Positions 1-9,246 are shown, counted from the first letter of the stretch. The stretch is DNA of 64,000 bases from Woeseiaceae bacterium (GCA_030065915.1 JASJCQ010000009.1:1-64000), one strand, 5' to 3'. Made by a program: numbers and translations. Notes: generated by a model not told the origin, from the sequence alone.

Positions 1-1
1 C

Positions 2-733
2 AGCTGTGGTATCGCGTATCAGGTCTGGCACCTGGTCAGTGGTCGCAGTCGCATTCATCTCGCAGCTCGCCATCTGCGCTTGCATCTTGCGGTTATGGTC
101 ACACTGGCGCGGGTATCGCTCGGCGGTGTAATGCAGTTTCTGATCGTAACCTCGAGCTGGGTCATCGTGATCCGGGTCGTTGCCAGCTACGGCACTGCAG
201 CGGTTGCCGGCTTTACCATCGCACTGCGACTCATGGAGGTGGTGTTCCTTCCTGCCTGGGGTCTCGGAAATGCAGCGGCTACGCTGGTGGGTCAAAACCT
301 TGGAGCCAAACGGGTAGAGAGAGCACGGCAGTCTGCTCGGCTTGCGACGCGAGCCAATGTGGCGTTCATGTTTCTCGTGGCATTGGTGTTTATTGTTGCG
401 CCGGAGATTTTGCTACGTCCTTTTGGTGACGATGCAACCGTCTTAGCAGTAGCGACTCTTTGCCTGCAGGTGATCGGCATCGGGCTGCCAGTCTTTGCGA
501 TTGGTCTTGTGCTGACTCAGGCTTTAAACGGCGCGGGCGACACCGACTCGCCGATGTGGATCAACCTGGTCGCATTCTGGTTGATACAGATTCCGCTGGC
601 CTACTGGCTGGCGAATGACGTCGGCCTGGGTGCCGGCGGAGTCGCCTGGGCGATTGTGATCTCCGAGTCGATCATGAGCGTCATGGCACTGGCTGTGTTC
701 TATCGGGGACGGTGGGCGACAACTGCGGTTTAA
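2..733 (+). CDS. MATE family efflux transporter, C-terminal part
   Basis: The frame is open from the first bases of the window, so the gene begins upstream and only about 243 C-terminal residues are seen. They form several hydrophobic helices. The segment reading GNAAATLVGQNLGA followed by a basic stretch, and a later QALNGAGDT, match the second half of MATE (NorM-like) sodium- or proton-coupled multidrug exporters of the inner membrane. The protein stops at a TAA after a short hydrophilic tail. Substrate cannot be predicted. The family call is firm; the start is outside the window. Confidence 0.88.
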   Translation, partial: SCGIAYQVWHLVSGRSRIHLAARHLRLHLAVMVTLARVSLGGVMQFLIVTSSWVIVIRVVASYGTAAVAGFTIALRLMEVVFLPAWGLGNAAATLVGQNLGAKRVERARQSARLATRANVAFMFLVALVFIVAPEILLRPFGDDATVLAVATLCLQVIGIGLPVFAIGLVLTQALNGAGDTDSPMWINLVAFWLIQIPLAYWLANDVGLGAGGVAWAIVISESIMSVMALAVFYRGRWATTAV

Positions 734-1226
734 GCATCTGGCGACAGACCGGAATCAGTCGGCACAGGCCGGCCGATTCCACTTGCCGCACCGTCTAGTC
801 TCGTTCGCAGGACATCTAATCCTTCGCCGCAATGACGCAGACAACGCGCGCACGAGATACATGGTCGTCAGAGCGCAGGGAACTTAGAAATTTCCCTTGA
901 ACTGACGTGAACTGATCACCACAGAACTGCTGCAGGATCGACAAGCGCTAAAACCGGTTACGCCAGGCCTTGGCGATCATCTGTGGGACAGGACCGTCAT
1001 GGGTAAACTCAGCGTCGTCGAGAGTCAGTACACTTCGTATACTGAGTACCGCTTGCTTTGCAAATCGCTCGAGTTTCCGGCCCATCCGGAAGTCGTGGCG
1101 CGAGCGCCTTAAACGCCGGCTTGCCCGGCGCCCCGCAGGGGTGAGAATCGGCCCAAGCCGATACGAATCAATCCTTCCTCTTACAAACCATAGTCGACGC
1201 CGCACAAGGCAGGGACAAGGGTGTCA
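734..1226. other. Intergenic region, no gene recognised
   Basis: This is about 490 bases between the MATE gene and the convergent AraC-type gene. Short open frames on both strands have no recognisable domain, biased composition and no convincing ribosome binding site. A small GC-rich hairpin (GCCGG/CCGGC) lies near 1112-1126 without a T-tract. I see nothing else here. Confidence 0.5.
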
Positions 1227-2060
1227 CTACATCCTTCGCGCCGGCCTCACGTCGCGCCGAAAGGCGCCAGGTGTGATCCCAATGACTTCCTTGAATCCTC
1301 TTGAAAGATGGCTTTGATCCGAGAAGCCAGATGCGCTGGCGACTTCAGCCAAAGTCATGCGGCCCTGCTCAATGAGTAACATTGCGTGGTGAACACGCTT
1401 CTCTTTGATGAAGCTGCCTATCGACTTGCCGTAGTGCTTCCGGAATGTTCGGCTGAGATGTACAGGATGTACGCCGGCTTCGCGTGCAAGTCTCTCATTG
1501 CTATGGTCTTGCAGAAACTCACACTCCAGTTTTTCGACAATCCTGTCTAACCAAAGCGGCGCGAGTTTTCGTGTGCGTGTATCCGCCCTGGCCGCGTGCC
1601 CCAGCATCTCGAGGACCAGCCCCTCCGCAATCAATTCGGAGCCTTGCGACCAGTTTCTGAATTCGTTGCGCAGTCGTCGGGCCAGCAAAACAAGATAGGT
1701 GTTGTTCTCTGAGAACTCAGCGGGAGTTTTCGCGTAGTCGGCGAACTGCTTCATGAGTTCGTCTTTGACATACACGGAGAACGTCCGTCCGTTGGTGCGC
1801 GCCATGCCGTCGGCGTGAGAGATTTCTTGAGGTCGCCAGATAATCGTATTCGCCGAATGGTGAAACGTCTTGCTTCCCAGCTGTTCCCGATAGACACAGT
1901 TTTCGGTCAGCATGAAATAGGCCTGCACATGTTCGTGTATAGAGTAGTCGAATGCGCGTTCGTAGCGTTCTTCCACGAAGACTGCAGAGCTCGTACGACG
2001 TTTATGAACAACCAGGCGATCGTATTTGTATTCTTCTAGCGTCGATTTCGCGTCGTTCAT
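1227..2060 (-). CDS. AraC family transcriptional regulator
   Basis: A 277-residue regulator. The first ~160 residues look like the variable AraC sensor domain. Residues ~175-270 carry the two helix-turn-helix motifs of the family: LAREAGVHPVHLSRTFRKHYG, then the signature LAEVASASGFSDQSHLSRGFK...GITPGAFRR. The ATG has a GGAGA element a few bases upstream. It is transcribed away from the lipoprotein gene at 2292, so it could control that gene, but no operator was identified. Ligand and targets unknown. Confidence 0.9.
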   Translation of the reverse strand: MNDAKSTLEEYKYDRLVVHKRRTSSAVFVEERYERAFDYSIHEHVQAYFMLTENCVYREQLGSKTFHHSANTIIWRPQEISHADGMARTNGRTFSVYVKDELMKQFADYAKTPAEFSENNTYLVLLARRLRNEFRNWSQGSELIAEGLVLEMLGHAARADTRTRKLAPLWLDRIVEKLECEFLQDHSNERLAREAGVHPVHLSRTFRKHYGKSIGSFIKEKRVHHAMLLIEQGRMTLAEVASASGFSDQSHLSRGFKEVIGITPGAFRRDVRPARRM

Positions 2061-2291
2061 GGAGCGTCTCCAGTAAAACGTTGCATACGTGCAAGGACTG
2101 GTTCAGTTCGTTCAATACTACGAGTAGTCGATCATGTCATCTTCGCCTGAATGGGATTTGCCGGCGGCCAGCGATGGCTGGCTCCGACCAACTATTGACC
2201 GCCACGAACTCTCCAAAAAAAAGTACGCCATGCCAGCGATAACAGATGAAAACTAATGTAGACACGGTCGTTGGACTACAAATCTGATCCA

Positions 2292-3287
2292 ATGTTCATG
2301 AAGGCTGCCATAGCATTCCTCCTGGTTCTCACCGCCTGTTCTTCGCTTCCGGTGCACGAACTCGTGCAGCCGACGGATGCACCGGAATCGGCGAGTCCAT
2401 TTACGAGGCTGGTGGATCCCAGCGGCTGCGTCATCGAGCGGATCACGGAAGGCGATAGCGATCAATATCAGGTTCAGGGAGTGTCCACGGATGGGAGGTC
2501 ACTTCTCATGGCCGCCAGGCAGAAAGGTGCGCCCAATCTTGATTCGCAGGGTTATGAGATGGACCTCGGAACCGGAGAGAAGACAGATCTCTCCGATATT
2601 TTCACCAATTCCGGCACCTACTCACCCGACGGCAGGTTTATCGTCGTGGCTCAGGCGAGTGAGAACGGAAAGACCGACATCTACGAATACGAGAGAGCAA
2701 CCGGTGAACTGCAGCCGGTGGCATCCCACGACGACTGGGACTGGCTGCCTAGTTATTCACCTGACGGACGACTCATTCTGTTTAACTCGTACCGTGTGGA
2801 TGGGCAGTCCGATATTCACGTTTTCGAAAAATCTACGCAGACCCTGCGCCGCCTCACCGAGTACTCCGGCTACGACGCTCACGCACAATACTCACCGGAC
2901 GGTGAGCGCATAGTCTTCCATCGTCAGCAAGGCACACGAGAAGAGGGAGGGTACATTTTCGATCTGATTGTGCTTGACGTAGACACTGGCAGAGAGACTC
3001 AGCTGACCGACGGCCCATATGAGGAGAGCTATCCGGCCTGGGCGCCAGACGGACGCCACATCGTTCATAGCTCAGATATCGACGGGCAGCCTGGAAAGCT
3101 CAACCTCTACATCCTGGGTCCCGGTGGTAAAAGTGTATCCCGACTGACCAAGGGAGACTGGAAGGATAGCTATGCGTTCTGGACCCGAGACGGTGCATTC
3201 ATCTATTTCAACTCAGACCGGTCCGGCGCAACGAATATCTATCGGCTACCAATGGATGGGTTCGAGTGCGTCCGGGACGTGGACTGA
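2292..3287 (+). CDS. TolB-like beta-propeller (PD40) lipoprotein
   Basis: The protein starts with a hydrophobic signal and a lipobox (LTAC), so it is probably a lipoprotein of the periplasm. The body contains at least four PD40/WD40-like blades with the motif SPDGR or APDGR followed by a short beta strand (around residues 110, 155, 200 and 250). This is the repeat of the TolB propeller and of DPP IV-type N-terminal domains. There is no catalytic peptidase domain. An in-frame TTG lies at 2271, but ATG 2292 or 2298 places the signal peptide correctly. Role unknown; propellers of this type usually bind proteins. Confidence 0.75.
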   Translation: MFMKAAIAFLLVLTACSSLPVHELVQPTDAPESASPFTRLVDPSGCVIERITEGDSDQYQVQGVSTDGRSLLMAARQKGAPNLDSQGYEMDLGTGEKTDLSDIFTNSGTYSPDGRFIVVAQASENGKTDIYEYERATGELQPVASHDDWDWLPSYSPDGRLILFNSYRVDGQSDIHVFEKSTQTLRRLTEYSGYDAHAQYSPDGERIVFHRQQGTREEGGYIFDLIVLDVDTGRETQLTDGPYEESYPAWAPDGRHIVHSSDIDGQPGKLNLYILGPGGKSVSRLTKGDWKDSYAFWTRDGAFIYFNSDRSGATNIYRLPMDGFECVRDVD

Positions 3288-3435
3288 ACTTTCGATCATT
3301 GCTTCTCAGTTCACGAACCTTGGGCGCGTCAAAGAGACTATGGGTCCCCGTTCTTCGGCCTGCGAGCCTCAGCAGCTCATAAAGCAGCAGTTCGAAGTCC
3401 TTTGCGCGTTTCCGGAGGCCTTTCTCCTGAGAGTC

Positions 3436-4059
3436 CTAGTTCTTAAACCTGCCCATGAGTCGCTGGAACGCCGAAAGCCGCTGAAGCTTCTGCTTCACTC
3501 TTGCACCGAGGGGCGATGAGGAGTCGGGAAGCCGCCTTACAAGCTGAGGCGCGCGTTGCAGCAAGAGGCTGAGCCCCATGTATAGCGCCATCTTCCCCAA
3601 GAATACCGATGTAGCGATGGTTGAAGGGGACAGGCCGGCAGCGGTTGCCGCTGCGATAGACGGCCGGGGGGTGTCCGGGAAGATAGACAGCACCGCGAGT
3701 GCCGGGGCGCCGTATTCCAGAATGACAGCGCTACTGTTCGCGACGGCATCAGCCAAAACCGGGCTGGCTTCCAGCACATAGGACTTGGCCTCCTGAATAA
3801 CCAGCACGAGGATCAGCGCACTCGTCGCCGCTGCGAAGGCGAATGCGGCACCGATTAGTCGAGCGCGGTGCGGCTGGATAACCATAAGCGAGGCGGCCAT
3901 CAACTCGGCAGGAAGCAATGGCATTACGCTGTCAGTGGCTGCAACCAGCGTAAACGGCAGGAACGCATACGGGTGTTTCGCTACTGCCAGAAGTCTACGC
4001 GTCGCAGCGGAGGTCAGGCGCCGGTGCCGGCTCTGTCCAGAATCTCGGTTTGTGCTCAT
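3436..4059 (-). CDS. DedA/YqaA-like integral membrane protein
   Basis: About 207 residues when begun at ATG 4059; the frame stays open upstream, but that extension overlaps the SDR gene and is rich in Arg/Pro, so I exclude it. Several hydrophobic segments are present. Two family-like features are a Pro/Glu-containing re-entrant loop (MPLLPAELM) near residue 45 and the segment FPDTPRPSIAAATAAGLSP followed by a conserved Gly-Lys. These resemble YqaA/DedA (VTT domain) proteins of the inner membrane, which are linked to lipid scrambling and envelope homeostasis. The family match is by eye. Confidence 0.6.
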   Translation of the reverse strand: MSTNRDSGQSRHRRLTSAATRRLLAVAKHPYAFLPFTLVAATDSVMPLLPAELMAASLMVIQPHRARLIGAAFAFAAATSALILVLVIQEAKSYVLEASPVLADAVANSSAVILEYGAPALAVLSIFPDTPRPSIAAATAAGLSPSTIATSVFLGKMALYMGLSLLLQRAPQLVRRLPDSSSPLGARVKQKLQRLSAFQRLMGRFKN

Positions 4060-4085
4060 GCTGGCAGTCGAAAGTCGGATATCGG

Positions 4086-4823
4086 TCAGCTTCCACGCAT
4101 GATCCGGCGAGCCAGCCAGGGCGTGAGAGTTATCAGGAGACGCAGCATCTTCGCTTTGCCTATGTAGTGATCCTCGATGCCTCGCGCGACTCCGTTGAGC
4201 AAGTGATTCGCCGCGGTCGCTGCACTCATCTTGCCGCTGCCCCGGCCTTCGGTCATTGGAGTATCCACTAAGGGCATAAAGGCCTGATACACAGCGACGT
4301 TCGTCGCAGCGAGTTGATAGCGCAGTGACCGGGTGAAAACATCCAGGGCTGCCTTGGTGGCACAATAGACGGCTGAATCCGTCTTGGGCGCGAGGGCGAG
4401 GCCGGAATTGACGTTGACGATGGCCGACGCTCGGTCTTCGGCGATAAGGTACGGAAGCAGGCAGGCTGTCAGGCGGCATACGGACGTGAAATTAACGGTT
4501 ATCTCCCGCTCGATGGACGCGTGGTCGAAATCCGGATCCGTGAATCTGGGTGTGTGCTGGACGGCCGCATTGTTGATTAGCAAGTCGACACGTTCGAAGT
4601 TTGACTGAATCATGCCCACAGCCGTTTCAATCGCAGCCGCCTCTGCCAGATCGGCCTCGCAGATCAGTACTCGCGGGAACTCCCTCTGGAGGGCGTCCAG
4701 CCTGTGCCGGTTTCCTGCGATCACGAAAAGGGTATTCTCCCTGTCGAGCCGCTTTACAACTTCGTATCCGATTCCGGTCGTACCACCGGTAATCACGATA
4801 TTTTTGCCCTTTAGTTCCACCAC
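4086..4823 (-). CDS. Short-chain dehydrogenase/reductase, DltE-like
   Basis: A 245-residue classical SDR. It has the Rossmann motif TGGTTGIG at residues 12-19, NNAA at 84-87, the catalytic Ser140 and the Y153-x3-K157 pair. It should use NAD(P)H in the cytosol; the substrate cannot be read. The gene is divergent from the Crp/Fnr-type regulator with a 76-bp gap and lies just upstream of the small membrane protein gene, so those two may be co-transcribed. Confidence 0.9.
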   Translation of the reverse strand: MVELKGKNIVITGGTTGIGYEVVKRLDRENTLFVIAGNRHRLDALQREFPRVLICEADLAEAAAIETAVGMIQSNFERVDLLINNAAVQHTPRFTDPDFDHASIEREITVNFTSVCRLTACLLPYLIAEDRASAIVNVNSGLALAPKTDSAVYCATKAALDVFTRSLRYQLAATNVAVYQAFMPLVDTPMTEGRGSGKMSAATAANHLLNGVARGIEDHYIGKAKMLRLLITLTPWLARRIMRGS

Positions 4824-4880
4824 GGTATGCCGGATCGAATATGATGACGCGTACCCTAGAGGACATCTCCGCGCGCAGCA

Positions 4881-4894
4881 TTAACCTGGGTTAA
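4881..4894. promoter_or_regulatory. Palindrome between divergent genes, candidate operator
   Basis: The sequence TTAACC-TG-GGTTAA is a perfect 6+6 inverted repeat in the short gap between the SDR gene and the Crp/Fnr-type gene. It ends five bases before the regulator's ATG, so bound protein would block its translation start or leader. It does not match the canonical CRP or FNR site, so its use as an autoregulatory site is inference from position. Confidence 0.45.
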
Positions 4895-4899
4895 CGACC

Positions 4900-5436
4900 A
4901 TGCTTTTCACTGAAGTACCGGACGCTCTGGGAGCACCCATCCGTATGGAGCCTGGCGAGCATGTGTTCCGGCAAGGTGATTCAGACCGCAAGCTCTATCT
5001 CGTACGAGAGGGGTTGCTAAAGGCCTACTACCTTTCGAACGAGGGCAAAGAGACCATCAAGTCCTTTATCCTGCCCGGCGATTTCATCGGAAGCCTCAGT
5101 GCAGCTTACAAGCGGGAAGCGTGCTCCTTTAACCTCGTATGCGAGGAATCCTCAGTCCTCGTGCCAGTAGATTTCGACGTGATCTACCAGGCCAGCCGCG
5201 AGAATGCGGCAATTGGCTCGAAAATGCTGGACGTCTTGCTGGGACTTGCGATGAAGAAGGAGCGTCGAGAGATGGAGTTCCTTAGCCTTTCGGCGGAAGA
5301 TCGATACAGACAGCTTCTGGAGCGCTCTCCAGAACTGATTGAGCGGGTCAAACAGAAGGACGTCGCTCGTTATCTCGGTATCACGCCGGTAGCGCTCAGC
5401 CGTATCCGAAAACGATCACAGGAACGTCAAGGCTAG
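4900..5436 (+). CDS. Crp/Fnr family transcriptional regulator
   Basis: 178 residues, shorter than typical CRP (~210). Residues ~10-110 form a cyclic-nucleotide-binding-like beta roll (HVFRQGDSDRKLYLVREGLLKAYY, then GDFIGS). The C-terminal ~40 residues carry a compact helix-turn-helix (VKQKDVARYLGITPVALSRIRKR). No cluster of cysteines indicates an Fnr-type iron-sulfur sensor. It is divergent from the SDR gene, its likely target along with itself. Effector unknown. Confidence 0.88.
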   Translation: MLFTEVPDALGAPIRMEPGEHVFRQGDSDRKLYLVREGLLKAYYLSNEGKETIKSFILPGDFIGSLSAAYKREACSFNLVCEESSVLVPVDFDVIYQASRENAAIGSKMLDVLLGLAMKKERREMEFLSLSAEDRYRQLLERSPELIERVKQKDVARYLGITPVALSRIRKRSQERQG

Positions 5437-5790
5437 GCTGTCTTCTCGGCGGCGATGGTTATCGGATCGTAACTGCACTCCGTCAGGACCCCGATCTACA
5501 CGAAGAATCATCTGTGCAAAACCGGAACTACGCGAAGCCCGCTCCGGAAGGGCTGCGAGCATCGGCCAGGCTGGATCGAACACCGCCGGCGGACATTTGG
5601 CTGTCGAATAGACGGAAGTCTTACTCTGTTAGCAGCCATATACTTAGAGGTCGTTCTTGAATGTTACCAGGCGTCTCCTAATGGCGGGAACGAGACGTAG
5701 AGACTGTTTGAGGAAGACCGGCGCTTATGACCCTTGGCGGACATCAAGAATGCGAGTCCGTCTACGTTATCCAACAGGAGCCCAGCCGCC
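5437..5790. other. Intergenic region, nothing recognised
   Basis: About 350 bases between the Crp/Fnr-type gene and the convergent diguanylate cyclase gene. Short frames here are basic and low quality, and extend as shadows into the cyclase. I find no RNA gene and no clear T-tracted terminator. Confidence 0.5.
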
Positions 5791-6945
5791 TCACGCTCGC
5801 CGAACGAGGTTGCCAGTACCGATGCCCGACTCCGAACGGCCGCCACCGTTCGCGGCGATATTGCGGATAGCCTGGGTGTCCTCGATGCGAGCCGTAGCAT
5901 CGATGACGTGCACCTGGTTTCGCCCGGCGTTCTTGGCAGCGTAGCAGGCGGCGTCCGCCAGTCTGAACAGCGATTGCATGTCCTTAACCGCCGCACTCGG
6001 TGCGGCGCCGACACTGACACCGACGGTGAAATACGCCGTACTCCAGGCGAGCCGATAGCCGGAGACGGCATTGCGGATCGATTCTGCAATTTCTCGTGCG
6101 CGTTCCTGCGGACAGTTTTTCAGAAACACGGCAAATTCGTCGCCACCCAGACGTGCAGTCAGGTCGTCACTGCGAACGCATTCCTGAATGATCTGGCCGA
6201 TGTCAGTCAGTAGCTTGTCGCCTGCGGCGTGGCCGGCTTCATCGTTGACAGTCTTGAAGTGGTCCAGATCGCAGAACAGAAGAAAATGACCGTCCCGTTT
6301 GCCGGACAGCAACGCTGCTATGTTTTGCTCGAGTTCCACACGGTTCATCAGTCCGGTCAAGCCATCAAAGCTTGCCCGCTTCTCTAGCTGTGCTTGCGCT
6401 TCGCGCAGCGATTTCAGCAGGCCGGCGACGTACGGCGGAATCAGCGCCAACAGGATCAGAATGTTGATGCTGAGCATTCGCTGTTCATACCAATAGTCGC
6501 TCAGAATGAATACGGTACCGAATCCCACAATTGACAGAATCGCACAGCCGTACAGATAGGCGATGCCATAGCGGAATCCGTTGCCGAGCGTAACCCAAAG
6601 GTAGATGGCGGCGACCGCAGCCGCGCCTGCTTCGCCGAGAAACATTGCTGTCGAAATTGCGACGACGTCATGAACGATCCCGACAACTCGGCGGGTCACG
6701 GACACGCCCGGTGAAACAAGTACCGCGATAAACAGCGCTGCCGTTATGGCGAAGGCAATCGAAACGGCCCAGCGAGCGAGCAGTGCGTACGCCGCGTTAT
6801 CGGCATTGTTGGCAAAGAACGCAGAATGAAAGTAAACCATCGCGGTAGAGACGATGCCGAGTCGAATCAATACCTGGATGTGTTCAGCATCCTGGCGATG
6901 CGAAAAGCGCTGTTTGACAAAATGAATGGGATCGAACACGACCAT
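5791..6945 (-). CDS. Membrane diguanylate cyclase (GGDEF)
   Basis: 384 residues. The N-terminal ~180 residues contain several membrane helices preceded by a motif of the type R-x-DAEHIQVLIRL, like the membrane sensor region of RpfC-type hybrid kinases. A short linker leads to a GGDEF domain (DGLTGLMNR, then GGDEF). The active-site motif is intact, so it should make cyclic di-GMP from two GTP at the inner membrane. An RSDD placed five residues before GGDEF matches the inhibitory I-site, predicting product inhibition. A ~40-residue tail follows. No ligand can be named. Confidence 0.92.
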   Translation of the reverse strand: MVVFDPIHFVKQRFSHRQDAEHIQVLIRLGIVSTAMVYFHSAFFANNADNAAYALLARWAVSIAFAITAALFIAVLVSPGVSVTRRVVGIVHDVVAISTAMFLGEAGAAAVAAIYLWVTLGNGFRYGIAYLYGCAILSIVGFGTVFILSDYWYEQRMLSINILILLALIPPYVAGLLKSLREAQAQLEKRASFDGLTGLMNRVELEQNIAALLSGKRDGHFLLFCDLDHFKTVNDEAGHAAGDKLLTDIGQIIQECVRSDDLTARLGGDEFAVFLKNCPQERAREIAESIRNAVSGYRLAWSTAYFTVGVSVGAAPSAAVKDMQSLFRLADAACYAAKNAGRNQVHVIDATARIEDTQAIRNIAANGGGRSESGIGTGNLVRRA

Positions 6946-7355
6946 ACGTTCCGAGCAAGAGCAAGCAACGAAGTTATCGGCTGATGTTAAACGTTCTTGA
7001 GCGTGACTCCCTTGAGATTGCGACCTGCTAACGCCCGATAAAGTCTATCTTCAGTGCACGCCTGTTAAGGGTCCTAGTGACACCCAGAACGTGACCTACT
7101 GGCGGGGATTGAGGAGTTTCGTCGATGCGTCGTGGCCTAACAGCTGAGGGCCGATCATCTAACCGAGCCGACCATTCAATTAAGACTGTCGGATCAGTCC
7201 CTGCGAACCCGGCGGTCGAATGTTCGAAAATGCGCGCTAGCGTTTTGATCCGGAGCGGCGCTGCCGCGAAACCTGAAGGGCCTGAACAGCCCTGGCTGTT
7301 CTGAGTAATCCCTCCGGGCGCGTCAAAAAAAGCCAGCTTCGGCAGATTCAGATAA
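6946..7355. other. Intergenic region with one hairpin
   Basis: About 410 bases between two genes on the minus strand. The only structure I see is an 8-bp perfect inverted repeat, GAACAGCC-CT-GGCTGTTC, at 7284-7301, just downstream of the NTF2-like gene end. It has no T-tract on either strand, so it may be a weak terminator or an mRNA 3' end structure. No ORF is convincing. Confidence 0.45.
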
Positions 7356-7784
7356 TTATCCTAGCAAGAACTTCACTAGTGACATTCTCAGGCTCTTGAT
7401 GCCCATGCGCTCCGCCATAGCGAACGCAAACTTGGTGTAGGCGAAGAATGGCCTGATCATCACTTTCAGCGTCTTGACCTTGCCCTCCGGGTCGAGGTCA
7501 AACAGATCGATACCTTCCAGCGTCTTACCGTCAATTTCACCTTCGAATATCATCAGAACGCCGCCATCGCTCAATGCGGTAGAACGGGTATATCTAAAGT
7601 TCTCCAGGGTGCCTACGACGTTCTCCAGCACCTTCAGGATATAGGCCCGATCCGTGATGAGCTTGAAGGCAACCGGCGAAACCAGGTTCACATCCTCAGC
7701 CAGCAGAGCGTTTACCTTTTCGAAGCTCCGCTCTTCAACGGCCGAGTGCCAGTTTTCAATGAACTTGCCAGCTATGTCAGTCAT
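7356..7784 (-). CDS. NTF2-like (SnoaL-type) protein
   Basis: 142 residues with the cone-shaped NTF2 fold pattern: an N-terminal helix (FIENWHSAVEERSFEKVNALLAEDV), a DVNLVSPV strand, then alternating strands ending in KTLKVMIRPF. Family members bind small hydrophobic ligands or act as isomerases and cyclases; no specific activity can be assigned. It lies 105 bases downstream of the membrane protein gene on the same strand and may be the last gene of the HxlR-controlled operon. Confidence 0.7.
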   Translation of the reverse strand: MTDIAGKFIENWHSAVEERSFEKVNALLAEDVNLVSPVAFKLITDRAYILKVLENVVGTLENFRYTRSTALSDGGVLMIFEGEIDGKTLEGIDLFDLDPEGKVKTLKVMIRPFFAYTKFAFAMAERMGIKSLRMSLVKFLLG

Positions 7785-7889
7785 GTTATGGGCCTTTCAG
7801 GGGCTGTGGACGTGTCTTGTGCAGATACCAAGAATGGGATCGAGCCGAGTAACGCGGTCTACAAAACCCGCCGAGACTCGGTTTGACCC

Positions 7890-8579
7890 TTACATCGTAC
7901 GCTTAAGCGAGAGCAAAGAAAGACAATGAAAGAAAATAGCGTAGGGAACCAGGAACAAAGGGATCAACCCGGTCGGGAAGAGCAGCGAGTTATTCTCGAT
8001 CTCCGGAAAGAACAGCTGCTGCGGGCCCTCTGACGACGTGAAGCCGAAAAAGAACGCGCTGCTGAAGTCCGCGACTCCTAGCACAATGATTAGAAGAATT
8101 GCGTTGCGAGGAATCGAATCGCGCTGGCGATAGATCCAGAGCACGGCCGCAGCGGCGATGGCAACCGCCACGTCACCAATTCCAGCGGGATACGCAAATA
8201 TGCCCGGGATGTTCTTGCCCAGCATCTCGATCAGAAACACTGCGCCGATCGCGCGCCACAGCTGCAGCCCGATCAACCAGCGTTGCGAAAGTGGTTGTTC
8301 CAGGAACCAGTCTCGCCACACGACGAGCACAAGACTCGGTGCGGCCCAGCACGCCGGCACCACGAGCGAGCCGAGTGGTCCCGCGTTGCGCGCGATATCG
8401 GCCAGGCAGACCCACGACATTACGGCACCCCATACCAGGAAGCCCGCGCCGATGATTGCACCTTTACGTGGCGACGCGCCGCTAAAAACGTAGGTGCAGA
8501 AGACGTAGAAGGGCGTGACCAGCATTGCCGACATCACGACGATCACCGTCGCGGGATGCGCATCCATTATCGTGTACAT
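7890..8579 (-). CDS. Multi-pass membrane protein of unknown function
   Basis: 229 residues from ATG 8579, chosen because GGGAGGAA sits at the right distance; the frame is open further upstream, but that part is Arg/Ser-rich and overlaps the SRPBCC gene. There are about seven hydrophobic helices and a conserved-looking tract MLGKNIPGIFAYPAGIGDVAV. This organisation is seen in uncharacterised bacterial membrane proteins and I cannot name a function. It follows the SRPBCC gene by 37 bases. Confidence 0.7.
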   Translation of the reverse strand: MYTIMDAHPATVIVVMSAMLVTPFYVFCTYVFSGASPRKGAIIGAGFLVWGAVMSWVCLADIARNAGPLGSLVVPACWAAPSLVLVVWRDWFLEQPLSQRWLIGLQLWRAIGAVFLIEMLGKNIPGIFAYPAGIGDVAVAIAAAAVLWIYRQRDSIPRNAILLIIVLGVADFSSAFFFGFTSSEGPQQLFFPEIENNSLLFPTGLIPLFLVPYAIFFHCLSLLSLKRTM

Positions 8580-8616
8580 CGGAATTCCTCCCGTGGTCTC
8601 CACTGACGAGTGCACA

Positions 8617-9198
8617 TCAGCTCGACTCTGCGGCCGCTTCCGCCTTCGCCTTGATTTCCGCAAGCCAGATATCGTGCAGCCGACGGAGCTTGTTCGGCTG
8701 GAATAGTCGCTGCATGTAGGTGAGAAAGCCGTGCTGTGACTCATCGGTGATCACGGTGCTGCCGAATTCGGTGGGTACGACGAGCCAAGCGTGATAACCA
8801 CGGATAACGCGCCTTCGAGATTCCCAACTCAGCCTCGTTGGCGGCTGGAACTCCGTGACGGTCGATTCGAAGTTGAGACCCATCGTCTTCCAGGTGAAAA
8901 CAGATCCCTCCTCGAGCATCGCGGAATCGCCGACTACTTCGACATTGGACGCACCCTCGTACCAATCCGGCCAGGTCTCGGCCTGGATGAGAATGTCCCA
9001 GACCACTTGGGGTGGGGCATTAATATCGATCTTGTTGTGCACAAAGAAGCTGGCGGAATCCGGGTCATAGTCTTCGGGCCAGTTAATCGTTCCGGGCGCG
9101 GCTTCCGCTTCCTTCACGGCGTCGCTGATCGAAACGCAGGATGGGCCGGCGAGAATGGGAAGCAGAAGCGCGGCAAGGACGCGGCGAGCAGGTCTCAT
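8617..9198 (-). CDS. Exported SRPBCC (START-like) protein
   Basis: 193 residues. A hydrophobic export signal ends near Cys21; the surrounding GPSC is a poor lipobox, so lipoprotein status is uncertain. Residues ~50-175 match the SRPBCC/polyketide-cyclase fold (IDINAPPQVVWDILIQAETWPDWYEGASNVEV, then W-x-S-R-R). Such proteins hold hydrophobic ligands in a helix-grip pocket. AGGAG precedes the ATG. It is the first gene of a minus-strand operon and is divergent from the HxlR regulator with which it shares overlapping promoters. Confidence 0.8.
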   Translation of the reverse strand: MRPARRVLAALLLPILAGPSCVSISDAVKEAEAAPGTINWPEDYDPDSASFFVHNKIDINAPPQVVWDILIQAETWPDWYEGASNVEVVGDSAMLEEGSVFTWKTMGLNFESTVTEFQPPTRLSWESRRRVIRGYHAWLVVPTEFGSTVITDESQHGFLTYMQRLFQPNKLRRLHDIWLAEIKAKAEAAAESS

Positions 9199-9229
9199 TT
9201 GTCTTCTCCTGTCTGGGATTGGCTAGTCA

Positions 9230-9244
9230 GTTTCATTGTGGAAC
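9230..9244. promoter_or_regulatory. Operator-like palindrome 1 (HxlR)
   Basis: GTTTCATTGTGGAAC is an imperfect inverted repeat of the form GTT-n-CAT-n-rTG-n-AAC. It is repeated as a better copy 32 bp further on, about three helical turns. It lies at the predicted start of the minus-strand transcript toward the SRPBCC gene. Confidence 0.6.
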
Positions 9245-9246
9245 GC

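Noticed and set aside
970-1317. 115-residue open frame on the plus strand
   Set aside because: Overlaps the AraC-type gene end, basic composition, no domain or Shine-Dalgarno.
7284-7301. GAACAGCC/GGCTGTTC hairpin considered as a terminator
   Set aside because: Perfect stem but no T-tract on either strand and a 2-base loop; left as a note in the intergenic entry.
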